Positions 1 to 11,783 of a DNA stretch of 64,000 nucleotides are shown piece after piece. The first letter of the stretch is position 1. The number at the start of each line of letters is the position of its first letter. The notes under the pieces were generated by a model. The model had not been told where the DNA came from and did no database searches. It saw nothing but the letters and a program-made list of their open reading frames with translations. Source of the DNA: Edaphochlamys debaryana (lineage: Eukaryota; Chlorophyta; Chlorophyceae; Chlamydomonadales). The position numbers and the translations under genes are program-made. The stretch covers positions 992,001 to 1,056,000 of the forward strand of contig JAEHOE010000003.1 of the NCBI GenBank assembly GCA_016858145.1, read 5' to 3'.

Positions 1-53
1 TCATTTTCCTCTCAGCAACCAACACCCCCCTCCCCCCCTTCCCCCCCTGACAG

Positions 54-209
54 GACGAGGAGCTGTCCCTGTCCCCCGGCACCGGCTCCGACCCCGACGA
101 CGACGACGACGGCTCCGGTTCCGGGGGGGACCTGGGGGGGGACAGCCTGGAGCGGCGGCCCTCGGCGGCGGCGGCGGCGCAGCAGTTGGGGCAGGGCGGC
201 AGGCGGTGA
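54..209 (+). CDS. 3'-terminal exon of an unidentified upstream gene (partial)
   Basis: A pyrimidine-rich tract ending in CAG at 51-53 is a good 3' splice site. The following frame is open for 51 codons to TGA at 207-209. The peptide is acidic and low-complexity: a run of five Asp, a Gly/Ser stretch, then a poly-Ala stretch ending in Gly-Arg-Arg. It resembles a disordered C-terminal tail. It does not match the C-termini of the kinase copies, so whether the upstream gene belongs to that family cannot be told. Only the tail is in the window and no function can be assigned. Confidence 0.45.
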   Translation, partial: DEELSLSPGTGSDPDDDDDGSGSGGDLGGDSLERRPSAAAAAQQLGQGGRR

Positions 210-1468
210 GGCGGCGGTGGCGGGGAGGGAGCGGTGAGGCGGTGGAGGGAGGGGAGGAAACGGGGGGAGGAGGATGGGTGGTGAGATGGGTTGGGCGGGG
301 CAGCTGGGCTGGTGCTGGCGTGGGCAGCAGTGTGGGGGCGCGGGGCGGGGTGGGGACAGAAACGCCTGCTGTAGGGGTGGCCGTGGCAGGCGTCGGTCGG
401 GAGGGCGCGTGCGGGCCGCGGGCTAGGGGTCTGCTTGAGACGGATCGCAAGGGAAAGAGCAGAGCAGAGCGAAGCAGTAGGATGGCGCGGCACGGCATGA
501 CACGACACGAGCGGGGCCTCGCTTGGACTCGCCTCATGGAGCAGGGGGCTGCCATCGCAGTCCCTTCGGCCCACGCAGCCGTGTTGGTGAGCGAGGAGCT
601 ACCGGAAGCAGGGTGGCGCGTAGCGAGCTCGGCGGGCTGTGGGAGGGACGGAGGCGTCTGCTGCGTGGGATGGCGTGGGGTCGGCTGAGGGCCTCGCGGG
701 CTGATGCAGGAAGTGTGGGCCCCAGAGTTTGAGGGTTGGACTTCAACTTGAACGCCCAATGCGTGGTGCGATGGCTGGTGCGTGCCGGCTTGGGGTTCGA
801 GAAGAGGATCCTGACTGAGCCGGGAGATGAGCAGGGATCCGCGGAGCAAGGCTGCGCTGCCTCGCTGCGACCGTTGGGGTGCTCTAGTGTGCTGACGGCG
901 AAGGTTGGACAAGCTGGCATGCAATTGCAATCAGGTGGACAAAGCCCCTGCGTCCCCTTCCCCGGCTCCCCCCAGCGCTGCACTGAAGACGGGGGGACGA
1001 TGGGTCATTACTGTCGTCTACGTACGGACTGCAGGTGCAACCTCCTAACCTGATGGCCCGCACTGCCGATAATGCCACGCATATTTCATACAACACCCTG
1101 GCGGACAGTAGTTTGCAATGGACACCAGGAAGCCGCAGCCATCGTCTGGACAATGCGCAGCCGGACCAGCAGTTTTCGCCCTCTAGTCACTGGCACTGGT
1201 AACAAGGCGAGATCATGTAAGTGCCGATCGCATCAGGAGCTCGAGGGAAACGACTGTTTCGCAAGCGAGCGTGCTTTTTACCCAACGCTCGAACCCCTCT
1301 CTCAGGGGCTCTGTTCGTCGCTTCCTAGGGCATACTACGGATAGCGCGAGCGCGCATAACGAAAACGGGAGCAGCGGACTTCCGAGCGGCGACTCGGCCC
1401 GAACGGCTGAGAGTGCCCCAAGAGAGCCAGGCCCCAGCGTCAGCCTACACCACTGCGACGATGTAGAA
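210..1468. other. Intergenic/5' region upstream of kinase copy 1
   Basis: GC-rich sequence with no supported gene. Open frames here are short and overlap on both strands, as expected from base composition. A consensus-like splice donor (GTAAGT) lies at 1217, so a 5' untranslated or short coding exon of the kinase gene cannot be excluded. The first well-supported kinase codon is at 1469. Confidence 0.4.
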
Positions 1469-4400
1469 ATGGGAAAGGGGCCTGGGTGGGGGGTGGCTGT
1501 CGACGGCGGAAGCGCGCATGCGGACAATCGAAGTGCACCGCTTGCCAAGCAGAGCGCTGCGAAGACCGAGCAGCAATCAACGATCGTGGTGGCAGACGAG
1601 GCGGGGACCTCCAGCCGACATCTGGCGCACGCACCCGCGAAGCGGGTAACGGCCACCGGTGCCACCCACCTCGCGGCTAGCGCCCAACGCTGCTCCGCTC
1701 TCAAGGTATGTTGCCTCCCCAACCCGCCATGACGTCGGGATAGAGGCTGATGCAAAGGGGTACAGACGGCTGCCGACGGGGCCTGGTCACCGAGTCAGTG
1801 GCTCGGGAGAGGCACTGGAAGAGGTACCCTCGCCTGACCATCCTGGTAGGCCCTGGTCCATCCTCCCTTCACACCCGACTCGTAGCTGCCCTGCAAAATC
1901 TTCGCTCCTCCGCTCCCCCCCCCAGGAGCTGTGGGACGTTGTCCGTCTGTACCCCGTTGCCACGCTGTGCCCCCCGCTGCTGTGCTTCGTGCTGCTGGCG
2001 GCGCTGGGGCTGTGGGGGGCCGTGGCGGGGGCGCAGGTGGGGGGGGGGGAAGGGCGAGGGAGTGGGGAGGCTGGCCAAGGGGTGGCACGGTAGGGGCGGA
2101 GAGCAATCTGGTTGTGGGCCCAAAATTTCTAGACAGGGAGGAAGGGCACCATGCCATGGCTCGGACAACTACGGGCGGGGCCCGCCCCACAGGCCCGGGC
2201 GTGCTAGCCCCTTGCTCCGGTCCTCTCGGTCTCCCTTCCTGCCGCTAGTCCCCGCAGTCCCCAACCCCCCTTCTCTCGCCAGACCAGTCAAACCTCAGGC
2301 ATTCTTGCTCCGGCCCTCATGGTCTCCCCTGACCCCCCTCCTCCCTCCCTCGGTCCCGCCCCTCCCCCCTCCTCCCTCCCTCCCCCCCCCCCCCAGGCCG
2401 CCGCCCAGCAGCGCATGGACGGCACTCGCTCCCAGGCGGTGGACGCAGCCACGGGCTTCCAGGTGGGGGGAAGGGGGAGGGGGGGGACAGAAGCTTGGGA
2501 GCACAAGCGGCTTGAAGTGAGGTGGTCTGGGCACAAGTATTCTGATGTCGTTTTACGGCGGCCTACGGCCCGTCTTGCAGATCCAACTCCAGCAGTCGTA
2601 CACGCCAGGAGTCACATTCCAGGTAGGGCCTGCGGACAGGGAGGGGGGGCCTCGGGGGCACCAGGGGACACAAAGGGGTGCGGGCATGGGGGAGGCTGTG
2701 GGCGAATTTGCCCGGGGCAGCGCTGAATGGACTAGGGTTGTGCTGAGCTAAGCAGACAGGCATTACCTCCTTTTGCCCAAAACCTTGCGTTTGCCTCGGC
2801 TCCCTCCAGCTCTTGGTGAAACAGCGGCCCGATTTCGGCTACTGGGTTGAGCACTTCAACGCCACCGCCCAGGAGCTGCTGACGCGGGTGAGGGAGGGGC
2901 GGGGCGTACATGGCTTATCTCGGGGGCCCATGTTGGTGGGACGGCGGCGGGCTTGGGGGCAAAGGTCAGGAATGGCTATGCCGGTTTCGCCGCCAAGACG
3001 TTCAGGGCATCCTGCAGGCTTTTGCCCCAGGTCACCCTTCAGCCTGCACCGGTACCACCACCCTCTGGTCGCTCCTCGCAGGTGCCCCGGGGTTCCCTGT
3101 GGAACCTGCAGCTGCAGCCCTTCGCACAGATCATGCAGATCTACCCCACCCGCCCCGAGGACCTTAGGCAGCTCCTCCCGCCCCATGACGTCATCGGGAG
3201 TGAGGCTTGGGGCCCTTGGGCGCCGGGGGCTGTGGAGCCTAGAAGACCGCCGGGGGTTGGGCGAAGCGGGCTTGAGGCAACCTAGATGATCGCATGTACA
3301 ACTTTCAGCGGCATACGTAGACCACACACGGGACATCACATTGCCGCGTGTCCCCTGCGTGGGCGACTCCGGGGCTTACTCACGTGCGTGCATGGTCCCC
3401 GCATGCCGGCGCTGTCGCAGACCCGTCGAGGCGGGAGGACGTGTACCGTGCCATCACCACGCGGGCCCCCGCCATCAATGGCCCGCTGCTCACGGCGCAA
3501 GGTGGGTGGATGGGCTGGCTGCATGGCGCGACCCAACCGCCGGGCTGGGTGCGTGTCGGAGAGGGGGGGACGTCTGAGGGGGTGCATGCCGCCGATAGTC
3601 GGGCCCGGCATTGTAAAAGTGGGCGCGGGGCTATACGCCCATGTTGGTTCAGCAGCCCTCAAGCATATGGAAGGCGGCCGCCTGACTCCCTGCTGGCTGA
3701 CTTGTATTGGTCGCTTTGACTTTCCTTGTGTGATATGACAGGATTCATGGGAGCATTCATCCGGTACCCGATCTTCACCGGTGAGCATGTGCAATTACTA
3801 GCTGGGTCAAACTGTCCTCGGTGTGTGGCCCGCATGCCTCGGCTGAGGCCGGGTCTGCACTCGCTGCGCTTCACTCACGTGCCTCACCTGCTCCTGTCTG
3901 CCGGGCTGCACCCACCCCCCTGCAGGGGACGTGGATGCAGGTGGGCCCGGGCTGGAGTGGGGTCAGGGTCAGCACGAGGGCAAGGGACACGGCCAAGACC
4001 TGGCTCCCCTGGGCTCCCCTGGTAGTAAAAGAAAGAGAGAGTGTACGCATGAGGGGGGCGGGAGCCTCGAGGCACGCCACTGAGTCACCAAACATGGGCG
4101 GGGCCACACAGGGGAGGGCTGTCCACAGGGATCGCTGCACGAGGGCAGGCGGGGACTACGGCCGCAAATCCTGTGGCCAAAGCTTGCCTTGCTCGACCCT
4201 GCCCCACGTAACCCTGCCCAATGTGCTCGCCGGCGCTGCTCCGCCCCGTCACCACAGATGAGACATTCGGGTTCAGGTGAGGCAAGGGCGGCGGCTGTGG
4301 GGCTGCTCAGGGCCGCTACTGCTACTGTTGCTAATGCTCGTCTCCCCCATCTCCCTTCATCTCCCGCCTCAACCCTCCATGACCTGTCTCGTCTACCCTG

Positions 4401-7400
4401 ACTCCTCCTTAACCCCCCGACCCTCATTGCGCCTACCCCATGCATGCACCCCAGGTACCGCGACAGCGCCAGCGACCTGCCGTACGACCAACTGCCCGCC
4501 TCCGTGCGCAGCTGCGCCATCTGCTACAACTCCACCACCCGCGAGAAGTGGTGGGTGCACCGTTCGTTCGCAGGAGGGATTGACCCGCTGTCGTGCTTCC
4601 GTCGCGGCGGTCGGGACCGTAGGGGAGGGAGCTGCTGCTGTGGGGCAACGTGTCCGTGTCTGGGCCCGCCCAGTTACCTGCCTGGCGCCGTCGAGGCGGG
4701 GGAGGCGTGGGTGGACAGACGGAAACGGGCGCTGGCCTGAGGTCCGGAGCGAGGCGGTTGGCGGCGCCATTGGTTGGGGGTCAGAGCTGGGCCTGCTGGG
4801 GGCCTGGCGCTTGACGGAAACCCCAGGACATGCACGTGCCCGCCGTACGTCGTACGTCCCGTGCGCAGGTGGGGCCTACTCACTGTGGCAGTAAACCTGG
4901 ACTCGGTAAGCCGCGGGCAGGGAGCCCCGGGCTTCCCTGGAAGAGAGTGGGAGTGCGACAAACGGCTAGGGCCTTGACGGGGTCTCGGCGGCATGCATAG
5001 CTGCTCCCATGGCTGCTCGTGGGGGGTCGCATGACGGGTCTGCCCATGCTAGGTAGGGTACTGCTGCACCACTTGATCCACCCCACCCCCCGTCTTTGCC
5101 CAGGTGACTAAGGGCGAGGACGCATACCTCTGGCAGCTGCGAAGCAGGGTGAGCATAGCACTGGTGGTTATTCGGACGGAACGTACCGTCTCGGGTGGAC
5201 CGATGGTTACGGTCACAGATTACCGTACATGCCGTACGCCGTACAGGGGTACCACTACGAGCTCGTCCACGCCATGCAAAACGGCACGGAAGCGGAGCAG
5301 CTGATCGCTCGTGTTGGCGCTACGGCGTCCCTGCGCGGCAGCGGCGCGGTGGAGGTGGACTTCCGAGTGCTCGACAGCACCTGGACCCTGAGGGTGGGTG
5401 CCGGGCGGGGTGCAGCTGGGGTTCGGTGCGGATGCAACCTGAGGGGGAGGCTTGTGGACAAGGTGCCCAGACCAGGGTCCCCGGACCATAAGTGGCGCGC
5501 GGCTCTGCTTTGCACCACCCCATCCAATGGGATCGCTCCCGCCCGCAGGTGGTGCCCTCTGACGGCTTCCAGCCCTCCTGGCGCGGCCCCGTGATCGCTG
5601 CCGTGGTGGTGGTGTCCCTGCTCGTGGCCGCACTGCTGTTCGTGGCGCTGGCCTTCTTCAAGCGGCAGAGGCTGCTGCTGCAGGAGACGGTGGTGGGTGC
5701 ACCGGGGCAGGGGAGGGAGAGGGATGGGGACACGGAGCGCTTTAGTGTTGGGTTGAATTGCACATCCAGATTCTGACTGGCTCTTGCTCTGCGCTGCCCC
5801 TGTGCCCCAGGCCGCCCTTGAGTCCCTGGCGGAGACCACTCAACGCCTGGAGCAGGAAAAGGTGCGGAGGCTCATGTTTTCCTCGGTTGGCACCTCATGC
5901 CCTGTTCGTAATACAGCTTGGTCTTCATGCAAAGGCCCTCGCGCGCCACACACCCCGCCCCCCGCCTCCCTCCCCCCACGCAGGAGCGCATGGACGTACT
6001 GCTTGCTCGGCAGTACGACCTGTTGGCCTGCCTGGAAGCCAACGGCCGGGGCAAGCGGCACAAGCCGTTGCAGCGCAGCAACTCGCAGGCGAACATGATG
6101 TGTGAGTTCCCGGGGGGCGCGACGCGACGGGGTGCAGAGGCCAGAGAGTGCGTGACAGAGAACTGGCACCGACCTTACTTGGTGTGTTCCCCACAGCGCG
6201 TATCGAGGATGCGCGGCGTTCCCTCAGTCGAGCCAAGACGTCACTCGACGACCCCATCCAGGTCTTCGAGGTGTTGGGAGAGGGCGCGGTGAGGCGGGGG
6301 GTGACGAACTAGAAGCTCAACCGTGGGGTCCATCTACCCACGGACCTGTGGCATTGTTCCAAGGGACCCGGGGCACCATGGGTTAGCCCTCTCCCCATGA
6401 AACGCCCGCCTTGCCGTGTTTGCCTCAACCCTTCTTCCGACAGTTCGGCAAGGTCCAGAAGGGCCTGTGGCGCGGCACGGTGGTTGCCGTGAAGACCATG
6501 ATCCTGCCCGCCAACATGACGGGGCAGCAGAAGCGCGAGAAGATGGCGGTCATGGAGGCAGCCATCAGCAGCTCGCTGGTGCACCCCAACATCGTCACCA
6601 CCTACACATACTTCATCAGGCCATACCACGAGCCCACGCACGATGGTGTTCTGAACGGGTCTCGGAACAACGCAACGTAGGTCTTACCCTGCATCATGCT
6701 GTCTTCAAGCCCTCGAGGTCGTCTCCTCACATCCACTCCCCTGACGCGCAGTGCTATGGGCGGTGAGGGCCGGGCCGCGGAGGAGGGGCCCTCCGGCGGC
6801 AGCGAGGGAGTGGGGTCGCTGGACGAGAGTGGCTCGTCGGCAGACGAGGCAGCAATCCACAGCTACGAGGTGCGGGGGTTGGGGGGTGAGGCACTGGGTA
6901 ATGCTGAGATGGCTTCGCTGCCCTTCGCAGCTCTACTGTGCCTGTTCAGGCGAGCCCCTGCCCCTCGAGAGGAACCAAGCCGACTTGCCCCCGCCAAATG
7001 TCCCTGTGCCCCAGGTCCGACTGGTCCTCGAGTTCTGCGACAAGGGCTCCCTCAAGGACGCACTGGACCAACACGCGTTCATGCAGGGTGAGGGGGCAGC
7101 AGCGACTAGTCTCAGGGGCATGGGGCCTTAGCGGACAACCTTGGCGGACAACCGAACGATGGAGGCTTGAGGGGAGCCTGCAGCGCATTGTTCTTCACTA
7201 TCTTTTGCCAACCTGCAGGCGGGGCGCTCAACCTGTCGGCGATGCTTGAGACCGCTGCGGACATCGCCAAGGCCATGGTCCACATGCACGCAGCCAGCGT
7301 GCTGCACTCGGGTGGGTTACACGGTTACGTTGCATATGTACGTCATGATCATAGTCCTTTAGGGTGGTGGTCCCTTGCACCTCGCAGACCTCAAGGCGCG

Positions 7401-8805
7401 CAACATCATGCTGAAAAGCGGGGGCACCGGTGGGCGCGGCGTGGTGGCCAAGGTGGCTGACTTTGGCCTCAGCACGCGCATGGAGCACCAGGAGACGCAC
7501 CTCAGCAGCTGCTTCCAGGGCACCCTGACCCACATGGCCCCAGAGGTCATGCTCGAGGGGCGCATCAGCAAGGCCGCGGACGTGTACTCGGTGAGACAAA
7601 GGGGCTGGGCGCGCGCAGAGGCATGCGCAGTGTAACCGTAAAAGCCTGTGTGCTAGACTGAGCCCAACTGATAGCAAGCCCTCTGTTGCCCCGGCCCCTG
7701 CCCCCTGCCCCCCAGTTCGGCATTCTGATGTGGGAGCTGTTTTGCGCCAGCGACCCCTTTGCCGGCGTGCCCCGGGCGCACATTGGGCACGCCATCACGA
7801 AGGAGAACCGGCGGCCCAAGTTCCCGCCGTTCGCTCCGAGGGACTACGTGGCCCTCGCCTCCCAATGTTGGCACCCGGACGCCTCCCAGCGGCCCACGTT
7901 CGAGACGGTACTGTCGGAACTGACGCGGCTGCGCGAAGAGCTGGGGGGCGACACGCCCCAGCTCGTCATCCTGCCGCCCAAGCCCCCGTCGGTCAGCAAC
8001 TGCAAAAGCAACAGCTTTAGGAGCCGAGTAGCGGGGAGCACAAGCCGACACTCCTCCCCAGAGACCGCCACGCCCAGGAGCACGAGTGGAACCGCCGTAG
8101 GGCGTCTCACGCCCAAGGGCCACAAGGCGGACAGACTCGCCAGCGGAACGCCCATGCAACTCTACGTCGCAGGTGGGAAGGGACACCGAAGAGGAAAAAG
8201 GACTTTGCTTACGTCTTCCGCCCATGGCTGCCCGCCGGGCGCACCCCACCGCATTCCCTTGCCTGGCTCTCTATCCAGGGCAGGAAGGTAGGCCTGCCAA
8301 ACCCACTACCGCCATGTCCCATGTCCCCGCGCGTCCCGCCCCCGCAGGCATCGTCATTGGAGACTCGACAGCCGGCGACTCGGCCGCAGGCGACCGTGCC
8401 GCCGACACCCCGGATGCCGACGCCGCAACCGGCGGCGGGAGTGCGGGCGGCGGCCTGGCGGCCCTGGGCAGCCTGGGCCTACTGCCCGGGCAGGGCCTGG
8501 GCCACAGCGCCGTGGCGGCCCGGGCCATGCTCAAGAAGGCCCTCACGCAGCGCCACTTCCAAAAGATGGGGCTGCGCATGGGCGGCGTGTCGCGCAGCGG
8601 CTCGAGCTGGTCCGTGATGAGTCATCACTCGATGTCGCGGCTGCCGGCCCTGATTGAGGAGCACGAGAAGGCCGAGGAGTCGGACCTGCTGCCGAAGCTG
8701 GCGAGCGCGCCCACCACCGGGGCTGCGTCACCGGTGGACGGGGCAGGCGGCGGGAGCAGCAGCGGCAGCGCAAGTCCGGCGGGGGCGCAGTTGCTTGCCC
8801 CTTAG
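1469..8805 (+). CDS. CHASE-domain receptor protein kinase (TKL type), copy 1
   Basis: Exons: 1469-1705, 1926-2036, 2397-2462, 2581-2622, 2810-2887, 3082-3199, 3421-3501, 3742-3780, 3926-3940, 4258-4276, 4455-4550, 4869-4905, 5104-5148, 5247-5393, 5549-5692, 5811-5861, 5984-6101, 6197-6288, 6444-6658, 6752-6869, 7015-7087, 7219-7311, 7388-7590, 7716-8172, 8348-8805; about 1050 aa. Order: low-complexity N-terminus, membrane segment (exon 2), extracellular CHASE domain (exons 3-14, with N-glycosylation sequons), second membrane segment (exon 15, ending FFKRQR), coiled coil (exons 16-17), kinase (exons 18-24), Gly/Ser-rich tail. Kinase motifs: loop GEGAFG, VAVK with Lys at 6492-6494, HSDLKARN, DFG at 7459-7461, APE, and QRPTF. 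CHASE domains sense small extracellular ligands, so a membrane signalling receptor is inferred; the ligand is unknown. The ATG at 1469 was chosen because copy 2 starts at the equivalent place with alignable residues. The exon 19/20 junction is the least certain. Confidence 0.85.
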
Positions 8806-9739
8806 TTGATTGGCCCCTGTTTGTTGACACTTGCCGGGTCGGCAGAGCGAGGTTGTTGTGGTTTACGAATACGAATGTCCTATGTCACCCTTTACCAATG
8901 CCACCCCTAACCGATGCCACCTCTTACGGGCGCGGGCACGGCGCTGCCTGGTGGCTATGCGTGCTGACCAATGTCCTGTATTCTCGGTATGCCGAACTTA
9001 ATCTCTGACTCCAGGGCGTAGCTATCAGTAATCAATGCGCCAGGAAACTTCTACGGGGTATGGGTGATAAGGGAGCTATGCGGCGGAAGCTTGACGCGTG
9101 CGTCCGGATGCGTGCATGTGCAAGTATCAAGATCAAGTGCGAGGGTGCGAGGCCCTTATTTGTCTGCGCGGGATTCATTGTAGAGGCAAATAAAGATACC
9201 ATGGGCGAAGCGTACAATGGGTATTAAATCCGTTATGAACAAGGGAGAGGGGCGCAAACAAGAAGGGGGTTTGGCCTGAGGCCAGATGATTAGCAGATTC
9301 GTGTGAATGTCCTCCGTCCTGACTCAAGGGTCAAAGTGAAAGGCCGGCATGCACGCTGGTATGGCTTAATAATTTGCGGAAGGAGGCCTTTAATGTCCAT
9401 TTGAATGGGTCTGTTTCATGCACTTATTTACTGTGTATGGTCGTACAACGTCTTCACCATGCTGTGGCTTCTTTTGCCTGCCCAGTGGAGCGGCACGTGC
9501 GTGTGAGTGCCCTGAGTCCACGGGTGGAAAGTTTCCGGTTGCAAGGTCTGCTTGCAGGCGCGTGCAGATGGCTGGGCTCGCTAAAGTTAGACTGTCAAGC
9601 CCGGAAGTTGCTTGTGGGGGTGGTGTGTGTGCTCAAGCAAGGCAGTTCCAGCCAGGGGAAATCCCGGACTGACGGCCACACTGTCGCCCTAGACTAGGGA
9701 GCAAGCTCCCAAACACTAGATCTGATCGCGCCTCGCTGG

Positions 9740-9830
9740 ACACACATCCCTTTGGCCCACGGCCCGTACGGGAGTTCACGGCTGATACCCTTGCCCGTGT
9801 AACAACAACAACAACAACACGTGGCAGACA
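9740..9830 (+). repeat. Segment resembling intron 1 of kinase copy 3
   Basis: About 70 bases around the word CCCTTTGGCCCACGG, continuing through an ACGGGAGTTCAC-like stretch to CCGTGTA, match 58,730-58,800 with scattered substitutions. The latter lies in intron 1 of kinase copy 3. It is either a short dispersed repeat or a remnant of a further kinase copy lost between copy 1 and the Helitron. Confidence 0.5.
9799..9822 (+). repeat. (AAC)n microsatellite
   Basis: A perfect run of AAC triplets immediately follows the segment shared with kinase copy 3 intron 1. Confidence 0.85.
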
Positions 9831-10048
9831 CGCGCAGATGTAGGTAGGTAGCAGGACTCGCTGGGCGGCATGCTTGGTTCCAGGCCCCCCTTGAGGAGGA
9901 GGGATGACACAGGGAATGCCATGGGTGGGGGATTCCGTACTTCGGAAGGTGCTGAGCCACCCAAGCACGCCTACTCCCCAACCTTCTATGACCGTAGCTC
10001 TCCGGAACGTAGTGTAGGAAAAGCGGAGGAGATGACCGTAGCTAACGG

Positions 10049-10069
10049 AATGAAATGAAATGAAATGTA
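10049..10069 (+). repeat. (GAAAT)n short tandem repeat
   Basis: Four consecutive AATG/GAAAT-type units just before a TATTTAA-like AT-rich patch at about 10,083. Confidence 0.7.
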
Positions 10070-11783
10070 GTTCTAGCGGAGGCTATTTAAGAACTATGAC
10101 ACAGAGCGGGCCGTACCAGGGAACGTCCCCAGGGCCAGCCCGGGGGCCAACCCGCCCGCGATGCTCGCGCCCCGCCGAGCGGTGCGTCGCATTCACGCGC
10201 AGGTCGCGTATTGGACCAGGAGTCCAACCAGCAGTTCCACCGTGCAGAGTGCGTGGTCGCAACGGGGCGATGTGGGCGAGTCGCCGCGTGCAGCTGGGCT
10301 GCGGGAGCGCTGGCGTGATGTTTTTGGAAGGGGATGCGCGAACTCGGGGGCGCAGCAGCGCCGCGGCCGAGCTGAAAACGTCGTTCGTATGAACGTTAAT
10401 TCAAGTTGCTGTGGCGGGCCTCCCGCCCCGCCTGAACGGGTGCGATGCATTGCCAGGCGCATTGCCTAACACTTCTTCGAGGCCGAATTTCGAATAGCGC
10501 AGCAGTGCAAGTGAGCGCGCGGAGTCGGGGCGTGCACCCGCCACGAACGGGCCCGCGAGGTCGGCAGTATGATAACGCGTGACAGGAGCTTTGAGACGGA
10601 GTAAGTCACGAGCGCGTCGGTGCGTCGCCGGCGCGAAGCCGCGGTGCGACGCCTCGCATTCGGACGCGCCCTCGGGTGCAATGGCCCGCCCACCGTACCA
10701 CGAAAGATAGTCGGAATGGGACGTAATATAGCGGCAAGACGAGATCGCGCTAGGCGCCGGGAAGCGCTTGCTTGCGGACCTGGGCCGCTCAACCCCGCGA
10801 GAGAGCTCGCAGCCTTTGCAGAGAGCTTGTGCGCCATGTGTACGCTGGGCCGCACCAGGTGGCCGGCGTGTGCGTGTGGTCGCCGGGAGGAACACGTTGC
10901 GCGACGCCTCGCATTCCAGCGCACACAGGAAGGCACGAGATCGTGCTCATATCATAGCCGGAAGGGCACAGAGTAGTGTTGAACTCGGGGATGGGGCGGG
11001 GTACAGGGGATGCAGCTCAGCGGGACTCCCCCGCTCTCCCCCAGGAGCTGGGCGGGACGCCCCCGCTCTCCCCCGCATACCTAGCGCGTTGACGCCAAGG
11101 CCAGACAGGCCTCTCAGCCAGCACGTTTTGGTGCCAGGCGCTCGCCAGCCCGTCAAAACTCTTGCCCCTGCGCGCACCACGCCCGAAAAGGACGCCTGCG
11201 CAGGCGGGGTCGACTTCGGACTTGGGGCGTGTCCTCCACCTCCCAAGCCCCAAAACACCACTTACGCAACGGCGTCCAAGGATGCGGTGTGCGGTGAAGA
11301 AGCGGTGTGCGGTGCGGTTATCGCTGCTGGTGACCGAGGGGGGTGGGTTCCAGCGTGCCGACCGGACCGGCCGGACCCCTGTTCCGACCACCGAGTTTCT
11401 GCGCGCCTTTCTGTATCCTGTCGCCCCAGTGCACCGATGATACACAGTTCAAGCCATTTGCGAGTGCGCCATGGCGAAACTGCCCGGGAGCGCGGAGCCG
11501 GCCCCCGTTCGCAGCACCGAGTGCCACGCAGTCGTATGAACCGTGTAGAGTGTAGACACGGGGGTATGCGAGGCGTCTGTACGGTTGGTTGGCCACCGAC
11601 CTTCCGGATTGTCCATTACCGTATTGGCTTGCCGACCCTGCGCCCGCATATGTGTTCAGTGCTGACTGCCGTGTTATCGCGTCATGTGTGCCTTTGTTGT
11701 GTCGGCGGACCGCGTGATACTTGTGCTTCACGCTTATCTTCAGGCCGGCCGCTGTCCGGCGGCTGGCCGGTGTTGGACGCGAC

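Larger units (their letters stand above)
8806..11783. other. Non-coding stretch between kinase copy 1 and Helitron A
   Basis: The first part should be the 3' UTR of kinase copy 1. No gene is supported. Two microsatellites (about 9799 and 10049) and a segment resembling intron 1 of kinase copy 3 (9740-9830) are listed separately. The part from about 10,070 to 11,783 is GC-rich with many overlapping frames on both strands. It may hold the 5' terminus and promoter of Helitron A, but no terminus could be recognised. Confidence 0.4.

Noticed and set aside
1..930. Long minus-strand Pro/Arg-rich frame over the left edge
   Set aside because: It is antisense to the terminal acidic exon and GC-rich spacer; proline/arginine bias is what antisense of Gly/Ala-rich DNA gives. 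No splice or start support.
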